Below are positions 35,488-44,929 of a stretch of 64,000 nucleotides of DNA, piece by piece. The position numbers were made by a program, and so were the translations under genes. The notes under the pieces are model-generated. The model saw nothing but the letters and a program-made list of their open reading frames with translations, was not told where the DNA came from and did no database searches. Source of the DNA: Sphaerolaimus hirsutus (lineage: Eukaryota; Nematoda; Chromadorea; Monhysterida; Sphaerolaimidae); contig OZ038457.1 in NCBI GenBank assembly GCA_964036195.1, positions 2,455,180-2,519,179 of the forward strand, given 5' to 3'. The first letter of the stretch is position 1. Every line of letters starts with the position of its first letter.

Positions 35488-36007
35488 GAAATACCCCCCC
35501 CCCCAGATTGAGTGTAAAGAGAACGTACATGCCAAATATTGCAGTTTGTGTTCTGCGTAGTGCAGAACACACGTTAAAACAATGTCGGAATCACGTTAGA
35601 ACAGTGTTTATACCATCTACGTACTAATATTAGTCTACATAACCGTATAAATGGCGGTTTTTGTTGTATTTTTCGACGTCTGCGTACGTTTCAGACAACC
35701 ATTTCGTACTGGGATTTAAAAAAATTTCTTGTGAAATAATAACCCCCCCTCGAAATACCCCCCCCCCTCGTTTAACACCCCCCCCCCCTCGAAATACCCC
35801 CCCTCGGTTAACCCCCCCCCCCCTCTCGGGACCCCCTCGTTTAACCCCCCCCCTTATATATAGCGGTTATTGTTGTATTTTTCTACGTCTGCGTACGACA
35901 ATGTAGTACTGGAATTTCAAAAATTTCTGGCGAAATAATAAGACCCCCCCTCGAAATACCCCCCCTCGTTTAACCCCCCTCAAAATTCTCACTCTGAAAC
36001 AATCACA
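35488..36007. mobile_element. TACCGTATTTCCTCG family, tandem or nested fragments
   Basis: Contains GTTCTGCGTAGTGCAGAACA, ACACGTTAAAACAATG, two copies of the TTTTTCGACGTCTGCGTACG / TTTTTCTACGTCTGCGTACG motif with GGGATTT-AAAAAATTTCT or GGAATTTCAAAAATTTCTGG, and several CCCCTCGAAATACCCC runs. It looks like two overlapping copies next to the gap; the gap itself probably arose from these C runs. Confidence 0.7.
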
Positions 36008-36300
36008 GTATGTAATTTAGCTATTTCTACCCTGTTATCTCACAGTTTGCACTTTAAATCTTGAAATATCCAATAGATTGAAACGCTGCAACCCCCAACC
36101 CCCAGACAATCTTTCAGCTTCTACCACTTCAGAGAGGCAATTTGCTATCTATTTGAACCAGTCTTAGTTACACTTGTGTGTTGAGCAAGAAAACTTTTTG
36201 ATTTCCATTATTTGATCATTTTTGTCTTTTTGGAGGCCATACAAGTTATTGAAAGTGAAGAAAATAGTACTTTGTCTCACCTGTATCATTAAAGGCAATA

Positions 36301-36512
36301 TCATTTTGGCGCTGGCGCCATTGGCGCTTGGCGCCATTGCCCCCTGGCGCCTTTGGCGCTTGGCGCTATGGTCCAGAAAAGCGCCATGGCGCTTTTGGCG
36401 CTTGGCGCCATTTTGCTGTGGCGCCATTGGCGCTTGGCGCTAGTTCCGGAAAAGCGCCATGGCGCTTTGGCGCTTGGCGCCAAAAGTCTGGCGCTTTTAA
36501 CATCACTAGTTA
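36301..36512. mobile_element. GGCGCC-type element, left end decayed
   Basis: Dense GGCGCTTGGCGCCA and AAAAGCGCCATGGCGC repeats ending TTAACATCACTA, the same right terminus as 6203-6379. The left terminus is not recognisable. A 94-codon minus frame across it is repeat-driven. Confidence 0.65.
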
Positions 36513-37044
36513 TGACAACAATGAATGTTTTAAACACAGTTGGCACACTTCCAGCGGGAACCACGCGTGCAAAGTGTAAAGTCACCTGAGTATAGTACCC
36601 AGCGAAGTCCCGTCCCCTGTTTGTGTGTTCCCTTCCTTTTTCGTTGGAAATTCACAATGCGTTCTCGTCAAATCTCATCTAATGAAAAAAAACGAACTAA
36701 CAAAAACACGTTGAAAACAACATCCGGACAAAATGGACTGTTTGAAAACAAGTTTTGGATACATGCGGATTTGGAGTTTTGGATACAGCGTGCATGCGTG
36801 TATTTACATAGGAACTAATGCGAGCGCATGTAGCTATCGATCGATTCAGGCCCAGCCATGTATCTTTTAGCTTACATGTGCTTGCAATATTGTGCAGTGG
36901 AGAACGCTGCCTCCAAACTGTGAGAGCGGAATTTTTTCATGCATTTTTTAAGATAGGCTCTTGCGTATATTTATTTGCCATTCTCCCAAATCTTTTTGAC
37001 ATTATATCCTCAATGATTGGTTTACCAAATTACACATTACTATT
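36513..37044. other. No gene seen
   Basis: The phrase GTTGGCACACTTCCAGCGGGAA (as two parts) and CACGCGTGCA near 36540 recurs at about 51358-51390, marking another low-copy repeat. A 133-codon frame from 36818 runs into the next repeat. Confidence 0.4.
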
Positions 37045-37307
37045 TACTGTATTTTCTCGAAATACCCTCCCCCTCGAAATACCCCCCCCTCAAAATGGGC
37101 ACTATGGATTTGTGGTCCGGGAAATGCATAACAGGCGTTCAAAATACTTACTGTGTTACGTTAGAACATTGTTTATACCATCTACATCCTTATATAGGGC
37201 TGTAAAAACTTATAAATGATGGTTATTGTTGCATTTTTCACGTTTTTCTCTCAAAATTTTCACTCTGAAAAAATAAACCCCCGGGGGGTAATTCGAGGAA
37301 TACGGTA
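37045..37307. mobile_element. TACCGTATTTCCTCG element, short copy
   Basis: Starts TACTGTATTTTCTCGAAATA and ends ATTCGAGGAATACGGTA. Same internal motifs, shortened. Confidence 0.75.
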
Positions 37308-37909
37308 GGTATACGCGGCGGACATCACACCAGAGTTGTTAAAAGTACTGAACGTTTTTTAAAAGTAAACGTAAACGTATTTACGCAGTACTCGAGTATC
37401 CGTGATTATCGAGTAAACGTAAATACGTTTTAACAACTATGCATCACACTTAGTATGAACACCTACCATAACTCACCTGAATAATGAACCAAAATTATAC
37501 AGTTTTTTTCATCATAATATTTCTTTTTTACTATGGAATAATTCATTATACTCCAGTTACTTTACACCCTGCACGCATGGTTCCCCCTGGAAGCGTGCCA
37601 ACGATTTTTTTACGCATGCTATTTTCATAAGAAGTTGAAAAAGTAATCGTTGTTATAATGCTAAACGTTTACTTTTTCACTAAAATGATTTTTTTCACCT
37701 TTTATACAAAAATCGCATGCTTTATCATCATTGGCATGCTTCCAACGTGAGACATAAATGAGTGCGAGGGCAGAGTGTCATGTTCGCCGGGTATACGAAA
37801 TTTATCACAAGATTTTATTCATTAAATTATGGTAGGTTTTCATACTAGGCGTGCTGTCCGCTGAGTATACGAGTGACTCTTTGATATGCAATTCTACGAA
37901 AAAACTACC
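37308..37909. other. No gene seen
   Basis: AT-rich. A loose inverted pair of AAACGTAAACGTATTTACG and GAGTAAACGTAAATACG lies at 37360-37430. Confidence 0.4.
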
Positions 37910-38333
37910 TACCGTATTTCCTCGATATACCCCCCCTCGAAATACCACCTCGAAATGGACACTGAGTTTATAAACCCCCCCTCGAAATACCCCCCCCCCC
38001 AAATATAGTGTATAGAGAAGGTATATGACAAAAGCAACGGTTTGTGTTCCGGGAAACGTAGAACACACGTTAAAAACAATGACTGTTATGTTAGAACAGG
38101 GCTTATACTGTCTAAGTACATATATAAGTCTATAGAGTCTCATACACGGCGGTTTTTGTTGCATTTTTCGACGTCTGTGTACATTACCAACAGCAATTTA
38201 GTACTGGGATTTCAAAAAATTTCTGGCGAAATAATAACCCCCCGCCCCCCTCAAAATACCCCCCCCCCCACCTCGTTTAACCCACCCTCAAAAATTTCAC
38301 TCAGAAAAAATAAACCCCCTGGGGCCAGATTTA
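37910..38333. mobile_element. TACCGTATTTCCTCG element
   Basis: Starts TACCGTATTTCCTCGATATA; internal GTGTTCCGGGAAACGTAGAA and TTTTTCGACGTCTGTGTACA as in the other copies. The right end degenerates into AAATAAACCCCCTGGGG at the border of the fold-back element. Confidence 0.75.
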
Positions 38334-38366
38334 ATTCTCCCTGCAGATTTGTAGGGTAGGGCGTAC

Positions 38367-38907
38367 TAGGGTGTCAACTTTCCGTTTTCCGTTTTCCGTT
38401 TCCGCTTTCCGCAGGCAAATTTTTTTCCGTTTCCGTTTCCGTTTTCCGGCTGCTAAATTTTTTTTCCGTTTCCGTTTCCGTTTTTAGGGCTCATCTTCCG
38501 TTTTCCAGCTAAATTTTTGGTTTTTCCGCCTTTTTTCCGTTTTCCGGTTCAATTATCTGTTTTTCCAGCTTTTTTCACTTTCCAGCTCAATTTTTTGTTT
38601 TCTGTTTCAGCCAAACTGGTAAACATGCATGCAGGCTCTTAATTATGTGAATTTTGCCCATTTTTAGCAAAATTTCTGCAAATTTTTTTCCGTTTCCGGC
38701 AACATTTCAGCAAATTATTTCCGTTTCCGGCATATATTTGGCAAATTTTTCCGTTTCCGTTTCCGTTTTCCGGCCTTTCATTTTTCCGTTTTCCGTTTTC
38801 CGGCAAGTGCAAAAAAATTTCCGTTTCCGTTTTCTGTTTTCTGGCAAGTGCAAAAAATTTACCGTTTCCGTTTCCGTTTTCCGCCAAAAAGTTTTTGTTG
38901 ACACCCT
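38367..38907. mobile_element. hAT-like element, (TTTCCG)n type, exact TSD
   Basis: 541 bp. Ends TAGGGTGTCAACTTTCCG and GTTGACACCCTA; exact 8-bp flanks GGGCGTAC (38359-38366, 38908-38915). The interior is almost entirely TTTCCGTTTTCCG variants in one direction. Peptides read from it (KRKRKF, GNGNGK) are repeat translations, not proteins. Confidence 0.93.
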
Positions 38908-39154
38908 AGGGCGTACGCCCGATAGATTTTTTAAAGTTCAGCCGCATCGACGCACATGCACCGAGAGCAAGGCGGTTTGTAAAATATACGAAACCATCCC
39001 TTAAGGTCGCCGATATTGCAATATGACATATATCACTTCGATTTTGGCATGGAAATCATGATTTCGTCATTTCTTGGCTGTCGGCCAATTTGTTTTTTAT
39101 TTTATTTTGTTGGGCGGGTTACTCGCATATGTCACGCTTTTGTGTAGTCAGGTG

Positions 39155-39764
39155 TAGGGTGTCAAATTTCCGTTTTCCGTTTCCGCCTTTCCGCAGGAAA
39201 AATTTTTACCTTTCCGTTTTCCGTTTTCCGGCAGCCGAAAATTTTTTACCTTTCCATTTTCCGGCATCTGAAAATTTTTTACCTTTCCGTTCCCGTTTTT
39301 CCGGCCCATTTTTCCATTTTCTGGCTGAAAATTTTTTACCTTTCCATTTCCATTTTTCCAGGCCATTTTTCCATTCTCTGGCTCGATTTTCAGTTTTCTG
39401 GCATTTTTCCATTGTTTTTCCAATCTGTATTTATTTTTTTTCCACTATGGGGTTTTTAACTACCCGGTTCTTCTGTCATTCATAATTTTTATCTGTATCC
39501 AAATCTGTAAAAAACACAAAGTAATTTTGGACACATACTTTGCAGTCCGCTGAGTATACTTTTTACTGTTCAGTTACATCAAAGTTCACTTTTGCTTAAT
39601 TCTTATTGTTGTAGTGTTTTTTGCTACCTTTTGTTGATTTTTTGTTGGTTCAGTTAAGCTTGAAGTACGAGTGAAGTTACTGGCATGATCCATAGTTGCA
39701 GAATGTACAGCTACCACAATCAAAGCCAAACAGGCAAACCAAAAAAAATTTTTTTGACACCCTA
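39155..39764. mobile_element. hAT-like element, (TTTCCG)n type, exact TSD
   Basis: 610 bp. TAGGGTGTCAAATTTCCG to TTTTTGACACCCTA; exact 8-bp flanks GTCAGGTG (39147-39154, 39765-39772). The left half is TTTCCGTTTTCC and CATTTTTCC repeats, the right half is AT-rich unique sequence. Same family as 38367-38907, inserted independently. Confidence 0.93.
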
Positions 39765-40086
39765 GTCAGGTGGTCACTTTTTTAGTGTCACTTTTTTAGC
39801 GACAAGAAAGAAATGCATGCACAAGCGTACAAAAGCGCGACTTAATGCGAGTAATGCACCCGACAAAATCAAAAAAGAACGAGTTGGCCGACGGCCAAGA
39901 AATGACGAAATCGTGATTTCCGGGCCAAAATCGAAGTGATATACGTCATATTGCAATATCGGCGACCTTAAGGGATGGTTTCGTATATTTTACAAACCGC
40001 CTTGCTCTTGGTGCAAGTGCGTCGATGCGGCTGAACTTTAAAAAATCTATCGGGCATACGCCCTACCCTACAAATTTGTAGGGAGA

Positions 40087-40229
40087 TGTAAGAGCGTTTT
40101 TACGATGGGAAAAACACCACCCCACAAAATTTTAGACAAACAAATGCAATAATAATTCACGGAACGTAAACTACTATGTATTTTGTAAACTAAATTTGGG
40201 CAAACTTTCTCAGACATTGCGACGGCTTT
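40087..40229 (+). repeat. 143-bp direct repeat, left copy (intron-like)
   Basis: Identical over 143 bp to 48567-48709. It begins T|GTAAGAGCG, a strong splice-donor sequence, contains an AT-rich body, and has ACTTTCTCAG, a strong acceptor, at 40204-40213, followed by 16 shared bases. So the repeat looks like a 126-nt intron plus the start of the next exon. Downstream of the acceptor the sequence is open in the polyprotein frame with no ATG for about 480 bp, consistent with a start codon in an upstream exon. That exon is missing: the fold-back element lies directly before the repeat. Confidence 0.8.
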
Positions 40230-43047
40230 AGGCAACCCTAGCGCGCTGGAGCAGGCCACCACTCAATTTTTGGCGTTTTGTTCTAACAGGGGATTAATTC
40301 CACCCATTGCATCTGCAGCTAATGCTACCTTAGGTGCGGGAACGGCCCCTGGGAACACAACCGCGCAGACTGTGCCTCCGCCGGCGAGTGTAAGCGGATC
40401 AGCGGGCGGCAGTGGAGCGGCGCCTGCGCCTGCAAACGCTACGGCTCAACCAGCTACCAGCGTAATCAATTTGGCGGGACAGCCGGGTCCCTCCTCCCCA
40501 GGATCGTCAGGATCGATTTCACCTGCACCTAATCCTACGGATCCAGACTATCTGGCGCAGCACCAGGTGCCGCACGGCACGGCTGCTACGCTGACCGCCC
40601 TGGCTACGCAGTGTGATGCATTCACAGGAAGGGCTGACAAGAGTTTCAAGGATTGGAGACGTAAGTGGGATATTTTGTGTGATGCGCTAGGTGTTTCAAT
40701 GCGCTCTAGGCAAAAGTTGCTGCCTATCTTTTTACAAAAGAATGCTAATTCTATTTTTGTAGCTAGAAGGCGGGAACTGCGCGCGCTTGATTACAAAGCC
40801 ATGATGGATCGTTTGGAAGAATTGTTTGCAAATCCAAACGCTCAGCATCATGCACAGCGCGAGTTTATTGAGTCAACTCAAAGTCCCACTGAATCTGTGT
40901 TGGACTGGGCAACTAGATTGGAACGTGCGGTAAAGCGCGCATACCCAATGCTACATTCCGCCCAAAGGGAAGGCATGTGCATCACTAAGTTTCACCAGGG
41001 GTTGGACAAGGACATTAGGCGCAATTTGGCGGTGCACGCCAATATAAGTTGGAAGGAATTAGTTGATAATGCGCGCATGCAAGAAAGCTACAAAAATCTT
41101 GAAACCGTTCAGAAGGAACATGCGAAGTCGGCCAGCGAGATCGTCGCCGAGACGTCGAACCAGGTCATGGAGCGCATCATGGCCATGAACCTGCACCCCT
41201 CGGTCCAATCGATGGAGGCCGAGAGTGCCGAGAATGCGAAGCTCAAGGCCAAGGAACGGGCACTCGACGAACGACAGAAAAAACTCGACGCCCAGGAAGC
41301 TAAGATGATGGGCGCACCGCGCCCGAGGCGTGAGTTACCGCCCAAGAGGTTTGAAAATGGATGTTGGGAATGTGGATCTCCTGATCACTTTCGCTATCAA
41401 TGTCCAAATAAGCCCCCTCTCGAGCCATCTGCTGGCAACGATAGCAATCAGCGTGGCCGCGGAGGCGACTTTCGGGCGCGCGGTAGAGGGGGCGGCCGAG
41501 GGCGAGGCCATGGACAGGGAGGACAATATCCACAAAACTTTGGGTATCCAGGTGGATGGGTACCAATGCAATTAAGTCAACCTATGACCGTGCCTTCCTC
41601 GCAGATGATGCAGCCTGTGTACGTCCAGAGCCAGCAGCCCGCGGCCATCGGATGGCACCCACAGCCACAACCGGCGCAATGGCCGTTGGAATCGCAGCAA
41701 GGCCAGAGCAGCAGTGTGCCGCTGCTGAATCCGACGACAGTGACACAGGTGGGTGAATGCACTTACAAGGCCGTGACCGAGTCATCGCCGTCTTACGCTC
41801 AAATTCTCTTCCATCATGATCAACTATTGACATTGCAAGGGCTGGAACCGGAAGCCCCTGAAGAGGAGGAGGAGATGGAGGAGCAACCTGTAGCTAGCCT
41901 TCAGTGTAAAATGCATGCGCTCATGGTAGATCGGGAACAGTGGATTAGCCACTGGGCGTATCAACGCGAAGCCACGTCAATCCTATTTTGTACCAGTTGG
42001 TTAGATTATCTGCGGCGCACTGCAATGCATGATCTGAAGGATGAAGATTGTGTGGTGCTCCCAGACTGTCGCCCGCATGACGACCACAATGATACGCTCA
42101 CCAGAATCGAGTGGAGGGTTTTGCGTGACGCCCCATTAGACCCATTCCTAAATGAACCCCCTGTGATTTTGTCCCCGCGTACGTTTTTGAGCACATGCGT
42201 TGATAAAATGGACGAATTCAGAGACAAAACGTCTGCAGTGCCGCGCCAGCGAGCGTATTCTGAACCACCGTATAATAATCAAGTTTTTGGCACCCTGTTC
42301 ACAGTGTTCACCATCGCCGTGGTAATGGCGTGCTTGAGCTTGGTGCCCTTGGCGGCGGCCTCGACGATGCCGGACACGCCACTGCTGTGCAGTGACCTGA
42401 CCGATCACTACGACTTGTACACCTACCCCGACTTGCCTAACTGCACCACGTTAGTCGATTCTGCTGTGTCTTTGACTAAACCGGTTCCCCTGAAACTCAC
42501 TATTTACAAACGCAATATGGTAGAGTATCGTGCCACTGCGTATCGATGTGTAGCGGCCACGCGGTCGGCTCATACATACCAGAACTTTTGGGGTGACGTC
42601 ACTTTGGAACATTTTGAATCGCAGCCGCGTGCGGTAGATCCCTTGGAGTGTGAGAGCATGATGAAGTACCACAAGTGCAACGACGGCGCGCTTCAGCCAG
42701 TGGAAGAGCTGAGCAACGCATGGGACACTCAATACCCGACAAACGTGAGTTATTCGGGGCACGGGCTGTACTGTTGCAGCTGGTTAATTACCAAAACCCC
42801 GCAGTGTGGGTTGTTCAAGGGAGATGTACGCATGCGCTACGGCGCCAAGGTCATGCAAAGTACGCTAGGAGAAGTGTCAAAGTGTAATTACAAGGAGGGC
42901 ACCTGTACCCTGCCCGACGGTAGCCAATTAGTCTGGAAACCAAATCCAAAGGCTGAATGCCCCTATGAGAAATGGCAAGAAATAGCTGGGCTAATTAGAC
43001 AAGATATTTGGCTCGCGTGTGATCACACTTTGGCATTGTCATTTTGA
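40214..43047 (+). CDS. Polyprotein part 1: Gag-like region, CCHC knuckle, glycoprotein-like ectodomain
   Basis: Open from the acceptor at 40213 to TGA at 43045. From 40270 it is 925 codons. An Ala/Pro/Ser/Gly-rich leader is followed by a capsid-like region (about residues 112-290; FTGRADKSFKDWRRKWDILC, KFHQGLDKDIRRNLAVHANI), which resembles retrotransposon Gag. A coiled, Lys/Glu-rich stretch precedes a zinc knuckle CWECGSPDHFRYQC (41362-41403, CX2CX4HX4C) and an RGG-rich segment (RGRGGGRGRGHGQGG). An acidic patch (EEEEEMEE) follows. A hydrophobic signal- or anchor-like segment at about residues 673-699 is followed by a Cys-rich ectodomain with NCT and NVS glycosylation sites. Inference: a Gag joined to an envelope-type surface protein. 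It is GC-richer than its surroundings and on the same strand and frame as the following parts. Confidence 0.75.
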
Positions 43048-44565
43048 GCAAAAGAAGAAATCATTTCATGTGGCAAAAAATTATGGAAATCAGACCAGGA
43101 TATTGTTGTGGCACCGTTCGAAATCCCCCCAATTAGGTATGTGCGGGAGAAACGTCGCGCAGCACGCCCCGGATTCGGCGTAGTGGACACCGGTCACTTG
43201 GCCGCAGCGATGCAAGCGGTGTACGAGACATCTGAGCAAACTATGCGCGCGCAGGCCGTGTCTACTTGTAGGCATGTGCAACATTTCCAGGAACTTCTCC
43301 GTCTAGCTATGACCGAGCACCCGACGACCACAGCGCGCTGGTACATGCGCGACAATGAGATTTTGGCCAAGGCGGTGCCAGACGGATTTCTAGTGCATAA
43401 GTGTTTTGCGGTAAAGACTTATCAGTTGGGCACCGAAACAGGTAAAGGCGCGTGCCATGCTACGGTCCCAATTCGAATGAAATTACATGGACAGAACGTG
43501 ACCTTACATTTGGATACAATTACAAATGCCCTTCTGTTCCAGCCGGTTATGGGAACGTGCACAAATCGCCACAACCGCGTGTTGAAATTGCATGGGCAGT
43601 GGTATAAGTATTTACCTGAGAAAGGCGCCCTGGAACATATCCCCGTTTACAACACCCACAGTTTCCCACACAGGTGGCAGCTCGAACGACCGACGGATGT
43701 GCACCATCAGATCTTTGCCGCAACGACAATGTACAATTTGTCTGAGCTGCTGCCGACCACCACGCTGAACGACGTGTGGCACTCATACGCAATTGTGCGG
43801 CGCGTGCATGGAATGCCGACGCATGCAGTTGATGGCAGTTTACAATCGCATCGATTAATGGCCAGGTCAATGGTGAGCGTGGGATTTTGGGATTTTGACG
43901 CCTTGAGGTCATGGCTGCAGATATGGATTTACCTGGTGTGTGCCATAGTAACTTGCCAGTATTTATTAGCAGCTTTGTTAGCCGCCGCGCCCCCGGCAGC
44001 TACGATGCTAATTGAACGTGCGCGCCGACGACTGCGACGGGAGTCAAGGCCGCTAATTACCAGACACAGAGACGCAGGTAAGCGTAGCTTTATGAAAAGC
44101 TATGACGGCCGACTGACCGTGTTGAATCCGACAACAGGTGCGTCCGAGTGCGCACCAGATGACACGGTAACGGTACAGATGTTTCCATCAATTGAATATA
44201 ATCACCAATTAGAAATGGCGGAAATTTCCATGAGCCCACCGGTGGAGAGAATCAGAATGATTACGCTATCAAAAGATGAACAGGAAAATATAAAGTCTGT
44301 CGTCGCGAGGCGGAACGGGCCTGTGCATGTCTACTACAGTCCTGCAGTGCCCGTGTGCATGGACGGCATCATGTACCACAGATGTTTGCTGGACACTGGC
44401 GCCATGCGCTCGTTATGCAGCAGAGATGTGTTCCAGGAGCATCGACATGGACACGACGCCGTTGAAGAAACTTCTCCCATTTCCCACATGCGATGCGCTG
44501 CGGATTCCAAGCTAATGATAATTGGTCAGTTGGAAATGCCCATTGAAATTGGGGGACACACATGA
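43048..44565 (+). CDS. Polyprotein part 2: membrane-anchor region and retropepsin-like region
   Basis: Directly in frame with part 1 after a single TGA (43045-43047); the frame is open at once after that stop, so this is either a readthrough stop or one inactivating change. A basic REKRR segment lies at 43147, followed by a Cys-containing helical region. Near 43912-43992 there is a clear hydrophobic anchor (WLQIWIYLVCAIVTCQYLLA), then an Arg-rich cytoplasmic-type segment. At 44392-44403 the motif DTGA, preceded by hydrophobic residues (CLLDTGAMRSLCS) and followed by a LMIIGQLEMPIEI stretch, fits a retropepsin-type aspartic protease. Having the protease after the membrane region is not the usual gag-pro-pol-env order. 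The frame closes at 44563-44565. Confidence 0.7.
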   Translation, partial: AKEEIISCGKKLWKSDQDIVVAPFEIPPIRYVREKRRAARPGFGVVDTGHLAAAMQAVYETSEQTMRAQAVSTCRHVQHFQELLRLAMTEHPTTTARWYMRDNEILAKAVPDGFLVHKCFAVKTYQLGTETGKGACHATVPIRMKLHGQNVTLHLDTITNALLFQPVMGTCTNRHNRVLKLHGQWYKYLPEKGALEHIPVYNTHSFPHRWQLERPTDVHHQIFAATTMYNLSELLPTTTLNDVWHSYAIVRRVHGMPTHAVDGSLQSHRLMARSMVSVGFWDFDALRSWLQIWIYLVCAIVTCQYLLAALLAAAPPAATMLIERARRRLRRESRPLITRHRDAGKRSFMKSYDGRLTVLNPTTGASECAPDDTVTVQMFPSIEYNHQLEMAEISMSPPVERIRMITLSKDEQENIKSVVARRNGPVHVYYSPAVPVCMDGIMYHRCLLDTGAMRSLCSRDVFQEHRHGHDAVEETSPISHMRCAADSKLMIIGQLEMPIEIGGHT

Positions 44566-44929
44566 GTATGACGCGCAGCGCGACGAGGTCGGCTACCAGC
44601 GCTACTCAACGAATTGGCGCTCACTACGGCTGCGAGTTGCGTTCACGCCCCGCCGCTACAAGGAGCTGCCGGAGCTGGGCGCGGGCGAGCGCAACGACTG
44701 CGGCCCGGAGCGCCTGGCGTTCGCGCACCGCGAATACACCATGCCCGGCAACCCGATCCCGAGCACAGGTATGTTGGGGATTGCGCACGTCGAGTTTCAC
44801 GACCTGAACAACAACGTGTTTGACAACATCTATTACGCACATGCGTATGGCGTTTTCTTGCTCGAAAAATCGGCGCTGAGACTTAGTAAAAAGACTTTTA
44901 CTTCCACGACCCCCACGAGGTGTCATTGA
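44550..44929 (+). CDS. Polyprotein part 3: short segment in the +1 frame
   Basis: Coding-quality sequence moves to the +1 frame at about 44550, next to a GGGGG run, and returns to the original frame at about 44890, next to an AAAAA run. In this frame the reading is open to TGA at 44927-44929 and includes YRYSTNWRSLRL-like and NNNVFDNIYYAHAYGVFLLE stretches. The two shifts cancel, and both sit at homopolymers. Possible causes are sequencing indels, decay, or programmed shifting; I cannot tell which. No family recognised; it would lie between the protease and helicase regions. Confidence 0.5.

Larger units (their letters stand above)
38336..40086. mobile_element. Fold-back element with two nested hAT-like insertions
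   Basis: TCTCCCTGCAGATTTGTAGG at the left is mirrored by CCTACAAATTTGTAGGGAGA at the right, and the arms continue through GGTCGCCGATATTGCAATAT, ATTTCGTCATTTCTTGGC and their mirrors. Two later elements (38367-38907 and 39155-39764) sit inside. Without them the fold-back is about 580-600 bp. Its right edge abuts the 143-bp repeat that starts the polyprotein locus. Confidence 0.85.

Noticed and set aside
35241..35627. Open frames across the N run
   Set aside because: They consist mainly of unknown bases.
38639..39485. Frames with GNGNGK or FRFPF repeats
   Set aside because: Translations of the TTTCCG arrays in two hAT-like elements.
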